A stretch of 64,000 nucleotides of DNA from JAFGRR01 sp964499235 (GTDB lineage Bacteria; Planctomycetota; Phycisphaerae; UBA1845; Fen-1342), in NCBI GenBank assembly GCA_964499235.1, contig CAZCKC010000004.1, forward strand, positions 1 to 64,000. The letters are read 5' to 3'. The position numbers were made by a program, and so were the translations under genes. The notes below the pieces were generated by a model that was not told the DNA's origin, ran no database searches, and saw only the letters and a program-made list of their open reading frames with translations. Shown here piece by piece: positions 33,901 to 41,795 of the stretch. Position 1 is the stretch's first letter. Each line of letters opens with the position of its first letter.

Positions 33901-35378
33901 TCCTCGGTCTGCTTCTGCTCGGTGACGTCGCGCCCGGTCACAAGCACGCCGGTCACGGTGCCGTCCGCGTCGCGGATCGGCTTGTCGTGCCACTCGATGA
34001 GCCGCGTTTCACCCTCTTTCGTAAGGACGGGCAGGACCTGGTTGCGTGAGCGGACACCCTGCACAACCGCGGCGATGCGTGTTCGCACCGTCTCCTGCGC
34101 ATTTTGCGCCACGAAGGCCGTCACGCAGTCCGCGCCCCGAATCTCCGGCAGCCGGTAGCCGCTGAGCTCCTCCATGTACGGATTGAAGCGGATGATCCGC
34201 CCGGTGCGATCGAGCACCAGGATGATCGTCGGCGTCGTCTCCAGCAGCGACTCGGCGAAGTCGCGCTCGGCCCGCAGCGCCTGCTCGGCCTGCTTGAGCG
34301 CGCTGATGTCCGTGTCGCTGCCGCGATAGCCCTGTAGCCGGCCGTCCGCGTCCACCCGCGGCAGCCCGTTCGTCGAGACCCAGAGAACCGTACCCTGCTT
34401 GGTCAGCACGGGGTTCTCAAGCTTCGTGAACCGCTGTTGGCGCGTGAACGCGGCGAACACGCCGGCCTTGAACGCCTCCCGGCCGGTCTCGGGATGCAGG
34501 TCGTAGAAGTACATCCGCCCGACCAGCTCTTCCGGCGTGTAGCCGTAGACCTCGGCGGCGACGTTGCTGGCGTACGTGAAACGTCCGTCGACGTCCACCT
34601 CCCAGTGCACGGTGCGGCTCTGCTTCGCGAACTGGTCGAAACGCGTTTGGCTTTCGCACAGTCGGGCTTCCCGTGCCCGCATTGTGCGCCGGGCCCGATG
34701 CAGCGCCACCACGAGCCCGCCCAGCAGCGTCGCCAGCAGCACGGCTACGCTCAGGCTGGCCGGCAGCAACGCCGCCAGCGCCTGGTCCTGCCGCCAGCCG
34801 GCCGCGTCGACATCCATCCCCAAGGCCGCGACCCACGCGCCGCGCTCCTGATCAACCAGCGGCACCCACGCCGTGACCCAGGTGCCCCAGCGGTCGCGCG
34901 TCGGGCCGACGACGCCTTTCCGCTCAGCTGCCACCACGGCCCGGTCCGCTTCGGTCATCTCGCTGTAGCGTTGGCCCGGCGGCGACTCGTCGGGCGATCC
35001 CGGCGGCTCGTTGTCGACCAGAAAGATCACCCCGCCGTCCGGCCGCCGGCCGAGCAGGTAGACGAAGCGAGCCTCAGGGTAGGCGGCCGTGGCCCGCGCG
35101 AGCTGCTCCTTCAGCCGCGTGTAATCCACTGTTCCCGCGTCCGCGCTGCTGCCCGTCAACGCCTGCACCCGGTCGAGGTTGATCCCGCCGGCTACGAGCC
35201 GGGCATGGTCGAGCAGGTCCGCCCGCATCGCCCGGTCCGCGCGCTGCACCTGCCAGTGCGTGAAGAACGCCCCGCCCACCAGCACAGCGCCCGCCAGCGC
35301 CAGGTACCAGCGCCAGAGTCCCGGCTGGGGTTGCTCGACGACCAGCCCGCGGGCCTGCTTCACGAACTGCCTCAGCAC
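30957..35378 (-). CDS. Hybrid sensor histidine kinase with about six PAS domains and a receiver domain
   Basis: 1473 residues from the GTG at 35378, which overlaps the preceding stop by 7 bases and follows GGAAGG. Two membrane helices (WYLALAGAVLVGGAFFTHW; LSVAVLLATLLGGLVVAL) bracket a periplasmic domain of about 170 residues. Then come about six PAS domains (ASNVAAEVYGYTPEEL; NPYMEELSGYRLPEI; NPRWAEMVGYSLAEL; NPEWERVLGYPAAAL; NPSFAEFVGRPREAI; NDAFVAATGYSRDAI), the last with a Cys-rich CCVLEGAPCRDHC segment. The dimerisation helix has SHEIRTPM (His near 1075), the ATPase domain has GTGLGLTISKRLAEALGG, and the receiver has DLILMDMQMPVMDG with a conserved TAHA and KP lysine. No DNA-binding output or HPt domain is present, so it should pass phosphate to an HPt protein encoded elsewhere. 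Confidence 0.94.
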   Translation of the reverse strand: MLRQFVKQARGLVVEQPQPGLWRWYLALAGAVLVGGAFFTHWQVQRADRAMRADLLDHARLVAGGINLDRVQALTGSSADAGTVDYTRLKEQLARATAAYPEARFVYLLGRRPDGGVIFLVDNEPPGSPDESPPGQRYSEMTEADRAVVAAERKGVVGPTRDRWGTWVTAWVPLVDQERGAWVAALGMDVDAAGWRQDQALAALLPASLSVAVLLATLLGGLVVALHRARRTMRAREARLCESQTRFDQFAKQSRTVHWEVDVDGRFTYASNVAAEVYGYTPEELVGRMYFYDLHPETGREAFKAGVFAAFTRQQRFTKLENPVLTKQGTVLWVSTNGLPRVDADGRLQGYRGSDTDISALKQAEQALRAERDFAESLLETTPTIILVLDRTGRIIRFNPYMEELSGYRLPEIRGADCVTAFVAQNAQETVRTRIAAVVQGVRSRNQVLPVLTKEGETRLIEWHDKPIRDADGTVTGVLVTGRDVTEQKQTEEQLRCKAAELDHGRRVALSMMEDAEAARAAAAAERQRLSNVIEATNVGTWEWNVQTGATVFNPRWAEMVGYSLAELQPTTVETWQHFMHPEDSARAAALLEEHFAGRSAYFGCEFRIRHRDGHWVWVHGRGRVVSWTADGQPEMMFGTHSDITDRKQAEEALRAKSAELERYFNSSLDLLCIADTEGRFLRLNPEWERVLGYPAAALQNQRFLDYVHPDDVPATVATMEQLAGQQDVLSFENRYRCADGSYRWIEWRSKSNGDLIYAAARDITDRKQAEQELRAQAAFISLLLDAVPDLIFYKSLDGVYLGCNPSFAEFVGRPREAIIGHTDHDLFDAAVADSFRAHDAETMRFGAARHNEEAVTYPDGRKVLLDTIKTPYGDGEGQPLGILGISRDITDRKRSEEQLQSAIRFQQTIIETAATAVFMVDVDQRITEVNDAFVAATGYSRDAIIGEHCCVLEGAPCRDHCGLFDSQRTRRIFRKQCTLQTADGRQLVVVKNAELVRDDRGEIVGGIESFVDVTELSQAREEALQLLQSSEAAKAKLEALNHLLAEQTARANSLAAEAAAANAAKSEFLANMSHEIRTPMTAILGFTEAARDACPRSCEFGRNEYLEYLDVVGRNGDYLIQLINDILDLSKIEAGKLTVEQIACAPAELVGEVESLVRVRSAAKGLDLRVAFENALPATIQSDPTRLRQILINLLGNAIKFTEVGHVTLTVRLVPTADTGPRLEFDVSDSGLGMTSDQADKLFQPFAQADTSTTRKFGGTGLGLTISKRLAEALGGDVRVVWTEPGAGSCFRLTVATGPLDAIPLVAAPRAQAAPQQAAPATTATPPLTGRVLLAEDGPDNQRLIAHLLKKAGATVTVVENGALAVDAALAAEHEGTPFDLILMDMQMPVMDGYTATSTLRERGYRGAIVALTAHAMAADRQKCLDAGCDDYATKPIDRAQLVATLQTAMTRTSVDAGRHADGGPSDATSRF

Positions 35379-36985
35379 GCCACACCGCCTTCCGTCACGC
35401 TGGCATAACGGGGCGGCCGTGTCAGCTCGGCGCACAGCGCGTTGACCTCGGCCTTCAGTTCCAGCACGCGGCCTTCACGACCGAGCATCGAACCGTAGAG
35501 CTTCTCTTTTTCGTCCAAAGAGGCATTCAGGTCGGCCAGGGCGGCCTCGGCCTTGCACCGCGCTTCCTCGGCGGCCGCTCGGCCACGATCGGCGGCGGCC
35601 CGGTCTTCGAGGGCATCCGCCGCAAGGCTGGCTAGCGCGGCGACCCGCTCTTCCAGCGGCAACGTGACGTTCACCTGCGCCGACCCGCCCGGCAGCGCCG
35701 GCGTGCAGTCATGCGGTGGATAGGCGGCCGGGCGCTGCAGCTCATGGCAGAGCGTGTTGACCTCGGCCTTCAGCTCGCGGAGGCGCAGCTCGCGGCTCAG
35801 GGTGATCTGCTCGAACCGCTCGAGCTCCTCGAGGCGGCGCTCGATAGCGGCGTTGGCGGCCTGGATGTCCGTCAGGTCGCGGACCGCACACAGCACACCC
35901 GTGATGGCGCCGTTGGAATCGCGGACCGGTGACTTGGCCACCTGGACCCAGCGTCGGCCCTGCCCGCCGGTGACCGGGCCGTCGTGAACGCGTGTCCGGC
36001 CTTCGGCGATGACCCGGCGGTCCTCGGCGCGGTGGGCGGCCGCCTCGTCGGGGGGGAAGAAGTCCTCGTCGGAGTGGCCAATGACGCTATCGGCCGACCG
36101 TCCCAGCAAGTCGCACAGCGCGGGGTTGACGAGCTGGTAGCGCGAATCGCGGTCCTTGAGCACGATCGGGTCGTAGCACGCGTCCACGACCATCTGGAAC
36201 AGCTTCTTCTGCTCGGCCAGGTCCTGGTGCGCGGCTTCTCGTTCGCGGGCGTGGCGGGCGATTGGGCGCCCCGTCAGGGCGATCGCCACCAGGCCGAGTA
36301 CCCACACGGCCGCGTACGAGACCCCGAGGGTCGCCAGCATGTCGCGCTCTTGCGCGAGGAACGGGGCCAGGGGAAGCGCCACCGCGATGCCACCGCGGAT
36401 GTCGCCGACCGCGTAGCCCTGTTGGCCGTGACATTTCAAGCAGCCTTCCTGCGTGACCATTGCCCGCATGTGTCGCAGGTGCGGCTCTCCGTTGAGCTCG
36501 GTAAAGTCCGTCGCGTGGGTTGCGCCGCGTTCGAAGGACTCCAGCGCGGCGCGCTCCCAAGGGTCGGGGGCATTTTCGGGACGAAGCAGCTTCAAGCTGG
36601 TGATGTGGGTATGGACGGTGAAATTGTCGTAAAAGGCCTCGTTGAGCTGGCGCACCATGTAGGCGGGGTTCATCAGCGTCAGCGGTGTGCCGTCCGGCTT
36701 GGTGATGTCGCGGTCCGGGATTTGCGCCAGCCCCGGATTCGCGGGCGTTTGCTCGGTAACCGGGACGTAGACGCCTCCGTGCATGGCCGACCAGCGGCGA
36801 AAGGCCTGATCCTTGGCAAACCCCTCCTCCGCGAGCTCCAACGCCATCATTCGGGTCGCGTGACGGACTTGAGCCACATTGACGCCGAGCAGGCCGGCCA
36901 GCACGAGCGTCCACCCGACGGCCGCGGAGACGGCGTACAGCCGGATGCGGCTCGACAGCAGCCTGCTACGCTTCGAAACGCGCAC
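35372..36985 (-). CDS. Membrane sensor with DUF3365-type haem motif and PAS domain, no kinase
   Basis: 537 residues from the GTG at 36985. One helix (LYAVSAAVGWTLVLAGLLGV) precedes a periplasmic domain like DUF3365, with CLKCH near residue 183, a c-type haem attachment motif; FTELNGEPHLRHMRAMVTQEG is typical of the family. A second helix (VSYAAVWVLGLVAIAL) leads into one PAS domain (LGRSADSVIGHSDEDFF, with NPALCDLL). The C-terminal part is coiled coil. It contains two copies of a short segment: RELKAEVNTLCHELQRP (near 405) and LELKAEVNALCAELTRP (near 515). There is no kinase domain, so it probably works with the kinase encoded next, with which it overlaps by 7 bases. Redox or gas sensing is inferred. 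Confidence 0.85.
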   Translation of the reverse strand: MRVSKRSRLLSSRIRLYAVSAAVGWTLVLAGLLGVNVAQVRHATRMMALELAEEGFAKDQAFRRWSAMHGGVYVPVTEQTPANPGLAQIPDRDITKPDGTPLTLMNPAYMVRQLNEAFYDNFTVHTHITSLKLLRPENAPDPWERAALESFERGATHATDFTELNGEPHLRHMRAMVTQEGCLKCHGQQGYAVGDIRGGIAVALPLAPFLAQERDMLATLGVSYAAVWVLGLVAIALTGRPIARHAREREAAHQDLAEQKKLFQMVVDACYDPIVLKDRDSRYQLVNPALCDLLGRSADSVIGHSDEDFFPPDEAAAHRAEDRRVIAEGRTRVHDGPVTGGQGRRWVQVAKSPVRDSNGAITGVLCAVRDLTDIQAANAAIERRLEELERFEQITLSRELRLRELKAEVNTLCHELQRPAAYPPHDCTPALPGGSAQVNVTLPLEERVAALASLAADALEDRAAADRGRAAAEEARCKAEAALADLNASLDEKEKLYGSMLGREGRVLELKAEVNALCAELTRPPRYASVTEGGVAC

Positions 36986-37249
36986 GAAACCGCCCCTCTG
37001 ATGATCCGCCCCCGGACGCCGGGTCGTGCGCCGCGCAGCGCGCGGGCATTCCCGTAGGTTGTTTCGGACAATTGAGCCAGGTTCTGTGGTTGGTGTGGCC
37101 GTGTACCGCGGTGGATGTCGCCGACGCGATTGTGCCCGACCAGCGAAGCTTTTATCGGGAGCGCGGAGCGTCGAAGGACGCGACTGTCGGTCGAACGTCC
37201 GCAGGCGCGGTGAAGGTGGAGGAGCCTCTTCGCGACCGGGGCGACTGGC

Positions 37250-38935
37250 TTAGGTCCCGCCGTACTGTTGATAAAACGCGGCCTCGGCGGCGGCCGTCCC
37301 GATCAGCACGATCTCGCCGCCCGCGGGCAGGACGGCGGTCGGCGGTGGGTTGGTTTGGAGGCCTTCTGCCCCGACAAGGGCGATCACGCTGCAGCCGGTG
37401 TCGCGTCGGACCGAGGTCTCGGCAAGAGGGCGGTCGGCCAAGGCGGCGGGGACCTTGACCTTGAAGACCGCGAGCCCCTCGGCCAGCAGGACGGTGGCGG
37501 TCCGCTGGAGCAGGTTCATGACCGCGTTGGCGCCCATCGAGGTGTGGGACATGACGAAGTCGGCCCCGGCGCGGTGCAGTGTCGGCAGGTTCCGCTCGAG
37601 CGTCGCGCGGCTGATGATCTGGATGTCGGGTCGCAGCCGCCGGCAGTACAGCGTGAGGTAGATGTTGGTGTTGTCGTCGTTGGTGGTGATCACGACGGTG
37701 GGGGTTTTCATGATGCCGGCGGACTGGAGCACCTCGAGCTCGGCCGCGTCGCCGATAATCAGGCGGTCGGCCGCGCCGACCCGCCCGCCGACCTTCTCGA
37801 TGATGCGGTAGTCGACGTGTCGCTCCTGCAGCGCGCGGGCGGTGGAGCGTCCGACGCGGCCACCGCCGATAATGACCGTCGCCGCGCCGGAGACGTTGTA
37901 GATGGCGAAGTGCTCGTCGTAGTTCTGGAGCTGCTCGGCCGAGCCGGCCAGGACGAGCACGGTGTTGTTGCTGATCAGCGTGTCGGGCTGAGCGGGTTCG
38001 AAGCGGCCGCGCTCCCAGACCCCGACGACGCTGACGCCGAGGGCGCTGAGCTGGTTCTCGCGGAGCGTCCGGCCGACGAGCGGCGTCCGCAGGGCGTTGG
38101 CCTCGGCGATCAGTAGCTCGTCGAACTGGCCGATAACGTGGGTCATCGCGTCACCGCCGAGGACGCGGCGGGCGAGCGACGCGCCGAGCATCTCGCGGAG
38201 TTCGAGCACGTGCGAGCTGCCGGCCAGCTCGAGGATATCGACCGACGCGGCCCTGTCGGCGGTGGCGATCACCGGCACTGCCGCGGCGACCTCGCGCAGG
38301 GTAGCGACGACGTTGGTGTTCAGGGCGTCGTTGGCGCTCGTGAACACGAGGGCGGCTCTGCCGACGTTGACCGCTTCGTACGTCTCGGGCTTGTCGAGCT
38401 CGCCGCGCACGATCCGCAGCCCGGCGTCGTGGAGTTGCAGCGCCTCCTCCTGCTCTTGGACCAGCAGGACGTAGGGCTGCTTCTGCTGGTTGAGCTTGGC
38501 GATCAGGCTGGTGGTGACCGGGTCGTAGTTGGTCAGGATGACGTGGTCGGCGAGATCGTGCGCCGAACGGGGGGCCCGAGCGGCCTCGCGCGACTCGAGC
38601 CAGGGCGCGTAGAAGAACTGGATAAACGTGAACGGCAGCAGGACCAGCAGGAACACGATGCCCGAAAGCAGCACCATGATCGAGAACGCCCGGCCGAGGT
38701 CGCTCTGAAAGGTGATGTCGCCGAAGCCGAGCGTCGACATCACCGTCAGCGTCCAGTAGAAGCCCGTCACCCAGCTGTGGTCCTGGTCTTCCCACGCCAT
38801 GATGTAGTGAAACAGCACGCTGTATAGAACGATGAGGCCGGCCAGCGCGAACAGAAACTGCCCGAGCGCGAGCAGGTTCCGCTTGCTCCGGCGGTTGCCA
38901 AGGAGAAACAGCAGCTGCGACGGGAGATATTTCAT
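37250..38935 (-). CDS. Two-TM potassium channel with two RCK (TrkA-N/TrkA-C) units
   Basis: 561 residues. TM1 at about 20-45, pore TLGFGD at 68-73 (K+ selectivity filter; GFG instead of GYG), and TM2 at about 83-112. Two RCK units follow, each a Rossmann fold plus TrkA-C: the first begins HVILTNYDPVTTSL, an atypical nucleotide motif lacking the Gly-rich loop, and the second begins TVIIGGGRVGRSTA, the intact GxGxxG motif. The TrkA-C parts are REMLGASLARRVLGG and later SHTSMGANAVMNL. Two RCK units in one chain fit a tetramer with a gating ring like BK or GsuK. The gene is alone; a gap of 264 bases before it (36986-37249) shows no features. Confidence 0.93.
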   Translation of the reverse strand: MKYLPSQLLFLLGNRRSKRNLLALGQFLFALAGLIVLYSVLFHYIMAWEDQDHSWVTGFYWTLTVMSTLGFGDITFQSDLGRAFSIMVLLSGIVFLLVLLPFTFIQFFYAPWLESREAARAPRSAHDLADHVILTNYDPVTTSLIAKLNQQKQPYVLLVQEQEEALQLHDAGLRIVRGELDKPETYEAVNVGRAALVFTSANDALNTNVVATLREVAAAVPVIATADRAASVDILELAGSSHVLELREMLGASLARRVLGGDAMTHVIGQFDELLIAEANALRTPLVGRTLRENQLSALGVSVVGVWERGRFEPAQPDTLISNNTVLVLAGSAEQLQNYDEHFAIYNVSGAATVIIGGGRVGRSTARALQERHVDYRIIEKVGGRVGAADRLIIGDAAELEVLQSAGIMKTPTVVITTNDDNTNIYLTLYCRRLRPDIQIISRATLERNLPTLHRAGADFVMSHTSMGANAVMNLLQRTATVLLAEGLAVFKVKVPAALADRPLAETSVRRDTGCSVIALVGAEGLQTNPPPTAVLPAGGEIVLIGTAAAEAAFYQQYGGT

Positions 38936-39080
38936 CGGCGACCCCAGGGGACGGGAAGGCTGCCGGCCACTGGGGGGATTATTCGGGTTGCGGGCCCGCT
39001 TGCCAATCCCCGCGGGGCTGTCGCGGCGGTGATCCGAGGTCCGGCGGCACCGATTGGGCGTGGAGATCAGGCGCGACGGC

Positions 39081-40259
39081 TCAGGATTTCGGCGCCGCGG
39101 CGGGCAAGCCGGCCGCCACTTCGCGGGGCACGTCTTCCTCGAGCTCGAGCTTCAGGGAGAGGAACTTGAGCAGATCGCGGAGGGTCAGCGTGCCCTCGAG
39201 GTGGTCGTCCCTCACCACCATCAGCCGCGAGGCGTTCTGTCGCTGCATCTTCATCAACGCCGCCACCGCGTCGGCGTCGGGGGCGATCGTGTTGTCCTCG
39301 GTGCAGGGCTGGGCGATCTCGCGCACCGCGGTCTGGTCCCACCGCTCGCGCGGGACGCTGCTCACCGCGCGGGCGGTCAGGCAGCCGACGAGCGATCCGT
39401 TCTCCGTGACAGGGAACATGCGGTGGTGGTGGCGGTAGAGGTACTTCTCGACGGCGTCCTCGACGTTGATCGACGGCGGCACCGTGACCGGCTCGGTGGC
39501 CATAAAGCGCCGCACGGGCTCGCCTTCCAGTGTCCGCCGCATCAGCAGCTGCTGGTACGATGACTGCGCCGCCCCCCGCAGGAACAGCCCGATCAGCACC
39601 CACCAGATGCCGCCCATGACATTCCCGCCGACGATGCTCAGCACGCCCAGCACGATCAGGAAGATGCCGAAGCCCATACCGATGCGCGACGTCATGCGCG
39701 TTGCCCGCTTCAGGCTGTTGTTCCACTTCCACAGCGCCGATCGCAGTACCCGCCCACCGTCCAGTGGAAACGCCGGCACGAGATTGAACGCGACCAGCAC
39801 GCCGTTCATGATCCCCACATACGACAACACCGCGTTGACGCCCTGGGGCCAGTTCAGCGCCCGGCCCGCCGCCGCCGCGGCCAGGCACACGGCGCCCACC
39901 ACGATGCTCGTGATCGGCCCCGCGATCGCCACCTGGAACTCCGCCCGCGGATGGGGCGGTTCGTCGTGCATCTCAGCCACGCCGCCGAAGATGAACAGCG
40001 TGATCCCCTTCATCGGCACGCCGTGCCGCCGCGCCACCAGCGAATGCCCGAACTCGTGCACCACGATCGACGCGAACAGGCCCAGCGCCGCCATCACGCC
40101 CATGACCCAGTAGGTCGCCGTGGCGAGGTCCGGGTAAGCGGTCGGAAAGACCCCGGCCGCCAGCGACCAGCTCACCAGCAGGAAGATCAGCAGCCAGCTC
40201 AGGTCGATGCGCACCGGAAAGCCGAACAACGAAAACAGCTTGAATGCTTTACCGAACAT
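39081..40259 (-). CDS. Site-2 protease (M50 family) with a pair of CBS domains
   Basis: The start at 40259 follows GAGGACCT and gives a typical M50 N-terminus (MFGKAFKLFSLFGFPVRIDL). It has 392 residues. The zinc-binding HEFGH motif is at 68-72 and the second motif NLVPAFPLDGG near 160-170; six or so membrane helices surround them. The last 150 residues are two CBS domains (RFMATEPVTVPPSINVEDAV; TLTLRDLLKFL), often regulated by adenine nucleotides. Such proteins cleave membrane-embedded anti-sigma factors or envelope proteins. No obvious substrate gene is beside it. Confidence 0.93.
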   Translation of the reverse strand: MFGKAFKLFSLFGFPVRIDLSWLLIFLLVSWSLAAGVFPTAYPDLATATYWVMGVMAALGLFASIVVHEFGHSLVARRHGVPMKGITLFIFGGVAEMHDEPPHPRAEFQVAIAGPITSIVVGAVCLAAAAAGRALNWPQGVNAVLSYVGIMNGVLVAFNLVPAFPLDGGRVLRSALWKWNNSLKRATRMTSRIGMGFGIFLIVLGVLSIVGGNVMGGIWWVLIGLFLRGAAQSSYQQLLMRRTLEGEPVRRFMATEPVTVPPSINVEDAVEKYLYRHHHRMFPVTENGSLVGCLTARAVSSVPRERWDQTAVREIAQPCTEDNTIAPDADAVAALMKMQRQNASRLMVVRDDHLEGTLTLRDLLKFLSLKLELEEDVPREVAAGLPAAAPKS

Positions 40260-40369
40260 AGGTCCTCGTGTTGAAACGATTACGCCGGCCCGCCGCCCCA
40301 GCGTCGCGACGACGCGGTACTCCATTTCCAACTGCCAGCATCCGCCCTTCGGCTGACACTGCCCTGAAC

Positions 40370-40395
40370 CCGACCTGAAATCGTTGTCAGGTCGG
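40370..40395. repeat. Inverted repeat (8-bp arms)
   Basis: CCGACCTG at 40370-40377 pairs with CAGGTCGG at 40388-40395 around a 10-base loop (AAATCGTTGT). It lies after the degraded phosphoribosyltransferase/SDR gene and about 110 bases before the M50 protease gene on the same strand, so it may end one transcript or regulate the next. Confidence 0.5.
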
Positions 40396-40445
40396 CGGGT
40401 GTTCGGCGCGCCTGGAACCCTTTTCACCACTGCGTCAGGAGCTCG

Positions 40446-41456
40446 TCAGTTGAAGCCCCGTCGGTACCAGTGCCCCACGGCCGACGCGGTCAGCTGGCGT
40501 TCGTGTATCCGATGGATCTGGCGCGACAGCGGCAACGAGTCGCAGCCATCGGTCTAGACGCCGGCAATCCGCAAAAGGACCGTCGGCAGGTCGCCGCTGG
40601 CCGCGCGGATCGCGTCCTCGGCCCGGACCTTTGATTGCGGGTACTCCCACTGGGCTTCGAGCGGCTGGTCTTCCGAGAGGGGCCGGCCGGGTTCGGTCGG
40701 TACGTGGACCAACATCGTGCTGGAAAAGACGAACTGCTCGGTGTTCAACGCGTGGGCGGCCGGCACCATCCGTTCGGAGCCTTCAACGGTGATGCGGTCG
40801 TACAGCTCACTCGGCGCCCCGGAAAAGTCATAGTACGCCGCCAACCGGATCACCGACGCCAGGCACCCGGTGAGGCGGTCGCGGACCGCGGTGGTCGCGT
40901 CGGCCACACTGGCGTCCGACGTCACGTCCGTCTTGATGAACGCGGCGTCTCCGCGGAGGGGCTTTTTGGGCGCCTTGATGTCGAGCGCGAAGACGCGATA
41001 CGGGTCCTGCGACGCGACCGCTTCGATGCCGGCTTGCATGGTCGCGCCGGTCGCCACCCCGTCGTCGACGAGAAAAACATCGCGGCCGCTGAGATCGGGC
41101 TGCGGCCGATCGCCGCGATAGGCCTCCGACCGCCGCCGCAGCTCTGCTTGCTCGCGCTGCGTCACCGCCTCGATCGTCTGGTCATCGATGCCGAGCTGGC
41201 GGCAGAGTTCCTCGTCGACGTAGCGGGCGTCGCCGGAAGCGATCGCGCCGAATGCCAACTCCTCGTGTCCCGGCACGCCGAGCTTGCAGACCAAGAGCAA
41301 ATCGAGCGCCAGGTCGTGGGCGGCCGCGATCTCGTGCGCGACCGGCACGCCGCCACGCGGCAAAGCCAAAAGGAGCGTATCCGGATCGACGCGCGGTGCG
41401 ACCTGCTCGGCCAAAGCTTGACCGGCCGACGCGCGGTGAGCGAACGGCTGCGGCAT
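40446..41456 (-). pseudogene. Chimeric phosphoribosyltransferase / SDR epimerase, broken by a nonsense codon
   Basis: From the ATG at 41456 the chain begins MPQPFAHRASAGQALAEQVA and includes LLLALPRGGVPVAHEIAAAH and VFLVDDGVATGATMQAGIEA, the PRPP-binding loop of COG1926-type phosphoribosyltransferases. About residue 150 it changes abruptly to SDPYRV-like sequence (DPYRVFALDIKAPKKPLRG), FSSTMLVHVPTEPGRPLSED and YPQSKVRAEDAI, the second half of an NAD-dependent epimerase, including a YPxSK motif. The frame stops at TAG 40556-40554 after LLRIAGV; past it, in the same frame, TDGCDSLPLSRQIHRIHERQ continues the family sequence (normally AGVYDD..SIPL..QI). So the TAG replaces a Tyr codon. The Rossmann start of the SDR and the C-terminal half of the transferase are missing. 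Confidence 0.7.
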
Positions 41457-41795
41457 GAGGTGAGCCTCGCTGGGGGCGAGACCGCCAACCTGGCCGCCTT
41501 CGGCGTGGCCCGCGGTCCGATCCAGGGGGCAAGCATGCATCCCCGCACTGACGTCGGCTTGAACACGAGCTTAAAAAATCGTAAGTAGCCCCATCCAGTC
41601 CGCTCAATGGACACCTCAGATCAGCCGGAGCTTGCGGGGCGCGGCTCGGCCAGGCCGGACGGCCAGAAGCGCATTTCACGCTCCCGACTTGATCACGTCC
41701 GGCCCGTGGCGCGATAATGTCAGACGCCAGCCATCGCGCCCCACGGGCGGTGCGCGGATCTCATTGCGACCAGCGCTCACGGAGCAATCCTGGAC
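41457..41795. other. Intergenic region, nothing recognised
   Basis: About 340 bases between the phosphoribosyltransferase remnant and the nucleoside hydrolase gene. It has one A/T-rich run (TTAAAAAATCGTAAG near 41571-41585) that might hold a promoter. No gene, RNA or clear repeat was found. Confidence 0.4.

Noticed and set aside
37026..37253. Short plus-strand frame between the sensor and channel genes
   Set aside because: It has no ribosome site, ends inside the channel gene's stop region and reads as Arg-rich nonsense.
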